A stretch of 64,000 nt of DNA. Origin: Lathyrus oleraceus (lineage: Eukaryota; Streptophyta; Magnoliopsida; Fabales; Fabaceae). The notes under the pieces are model-generated. The model did not search any database, was not told the DNA's origin, and worked only from the letters and a program-made list of their open reading frames with translations. Shown here piece after piece: positions 63,128-64,000 of this stretch. The first letter of the stretch is position 1; each line of letters starts with the position of its first letter. The translations under genes and the position numbers were made by a program. Where the stretch lies: contig NC_066584.1 in the NCBI RefSeq assembly GCF_024323335.1, positions 270,669,618 to 270,733,617 of the forward strand, written 5' to 3'.

Positions 63128-64000
63128 TTATGCGAAGTATTTTTTGACTACATCTGAGTTAACAGGGGATGGAAAATCTTCACCATCCATAGTTGTAAGC
63201 ATCAAGGCTCCACCGGAGAAAACCTTCTTCACAACATATGGACCTTCATAATTAGGAGTCCACTTGCCCCTGTTATCTGTACCGGGAGGAAGGATCCTCT
63301 TCAAAACTAGCTCACCGATCTGATAGCTTCGAGGACGCACTTTTTGATCAAAGGCTCTCTTCATCCTTCTCTGATACAACTGCCCATGGCACACAGCTGC
63401 TAGCCGTCTCTCTTCGATAAGGCTCAACTCGTTAAACCTTGTTCGAATCCACTCGGCTTCGTCCAGCTTGACATCTAACAAGACTCTCAGAGAAGGGATC
63501 TCCACTTCAACAGGTAGGACTGCCTCCATACCATACACAAGGGAGTAAGGGGTTTCCTCGGTCGACGTACGTACTAGGGTACGGTACCCATGCAAAGCGA
63601 AAGGCAGCATCTCATGCCAATCCTTGTACGTCACGACCATCTTCTGCACAATCTTCTTGATATTCTTGTTTGCCGCCTCTACAGCACCATTCATCTTCGG
63701 TCTGTAAGGAGAAGAATTGTGATGTTCAATCTTGAAATCTTTGCAAAGCTCTTTCATCATCTTGTTATTGAGATTCGAACCATTATCAGTAATGATCCTC
63801 TCAGGAACCCCATAACGACAGATGATTTCCTTCTTGATAAACCGGGCAACCACTTGTTTAGTCACATTAGCATAAGAAGCTGCTTCCACCCACTTGGTGA
63901 AGTAATCAATCGCAACAAGGATGAAGCGATGCCCATTAGAAGCAATAGGCTCAATCTTCCCAATCATATCAATGCCCCACATGGTGAACGGCCAAGGTGA
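63128..64000 (-). CDS. pol: Ogre integrase core and C-terminus of element D (partial)
   Basis: The frame is open to the window edge and carries WGIDMIGKIEPIASNGHRF, TDNGSNLNNKMM and PYRPKMNGAVEAANKNIKKI, that is, all three DDE positions. It ends GKWTPNYEGPYVVKKVF and VVKKYFA. The stop is 63128-63130. The upstream RT, RNase H and integrase zinc finger lie beyond the window. No stop or frameshift is seen. Identity to the Pol of A is high but the two come from different subfamilies, judging by their 3' UTRs. Confidence 0.92.
   Translation of the reverse strand, partial: SPWPFTMWGIDMIGKIEPIASNGHRFILVAIDYFTKWVEAASYANVTKQVVARFIKKEIICRYGVPERIITDNGSNLNNKMMKELCKDFKIEHHNSSPYRPKMNGAVEAANKNIKKIVQKMVVTYKDWHEMLPFALHGYRTLVRTSTEETPYSLVYGMEAVLPVEVEIPSLRVLLDVKLDEAEWIRTRFNELSLIEERRLAAVCHGQLYQRRMKRAFDQKVRPRSYQIGELVLKRILPPGTDNRGKWTPNYEGPYVVKKVFSGGALMLTTMDGEDFPSPVNSDVVKKYFA

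Larger units (their letters stand above)
60020..64000 (-). mobile_element. 3' part of Ogre element D (- strand), cut by window and truncated
   Basis: On the - strand it runs from the integrase region at the right edge through the pol stop (63128), a hairpin cluster, about 3 kb of repeat-rich 3' UTR, and then stops at a junction with LTR C. No PPT or 3' LTR follows, so it is truncated. Confidence 0.8.

Overview
The window is plant nuclear DNA built almost entirely from nested LTR retrotransposons. I see no host gene, rRNA, tRNA or CRISPR. Ty3/gypsy Tat elements of the Ogre type (PBS like TGGCGACTCTGCTGGGGA, tRNA-Arg) and Ty1/copia SIRE/Maximus elements (PBS like TGGTATCAGAGC, tRNA-iMet) dominate. 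This mix suggests a large-genome legume of tribe Fabeae (Vicia, Pisum, Lathyrus or Lens). The organism is an inference.

Layout. 1-2760: 3' end of a + strand SIRE element. 2761-3310: unassigned. 3311-9715: truncated, degenerate - strand SIRE element ('E') interrupted by a solo LTR (3983-6673, TSD ACCAG). 9716-11663 plus 24670-24887: one - strand Ogre LTR ('LTR1') split by a 13 kb - strand Ogre ('Ogre-2', 11664-24669) with a stop-ridden pol and a 5' LTR fused straight to pol. 24890-26306: + strand Ogre ORF1/gag fragment ('G'). 26307-33040: + strand SIRE element ('F') with gag, pol and an envelope-like ORF. 33041-33098 plus 58906-about 60020: an Ogre-type LTR ('C'). 33099-58900: 25.8 kb - strand Ogre ('A', TSD CATTG) with intact ORF1 and pol but a gutted gag. 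37497-47370: + strand Tat/Ogre element ('B', TSD GCTGC) inside the 3' UTR of A, with an intact gag and a gutted pol. About 60020-64000: 3' end of a - strand Ogre ('D').

The right half is a nest: G was hit by F, F by C, C by A, and A by B. Protein-coding capacity is split between copies: A keeps RT-RNaseH-integrase, B keeps Gag, and the others are decayed.

The most interesting signal is noncoding. All four Ogre-type 3' UTRs (A, B, Ogre-2, D) carry (i) a cluster of three or four hairpins directly after the pol stop, and (ii) a longer tandem array whose units are also hairpins. In each array the loop is nearly constant while the stem arms change together. The 3' UTRs also carry many short segments that, in the element RNA, are complementary to the element's own primer binding site. 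I know of reports of variable tandem repeats in Ogre-group 3' UTRs, but not of this stem-covarying hairpin architecture or of the PBS complementarity.
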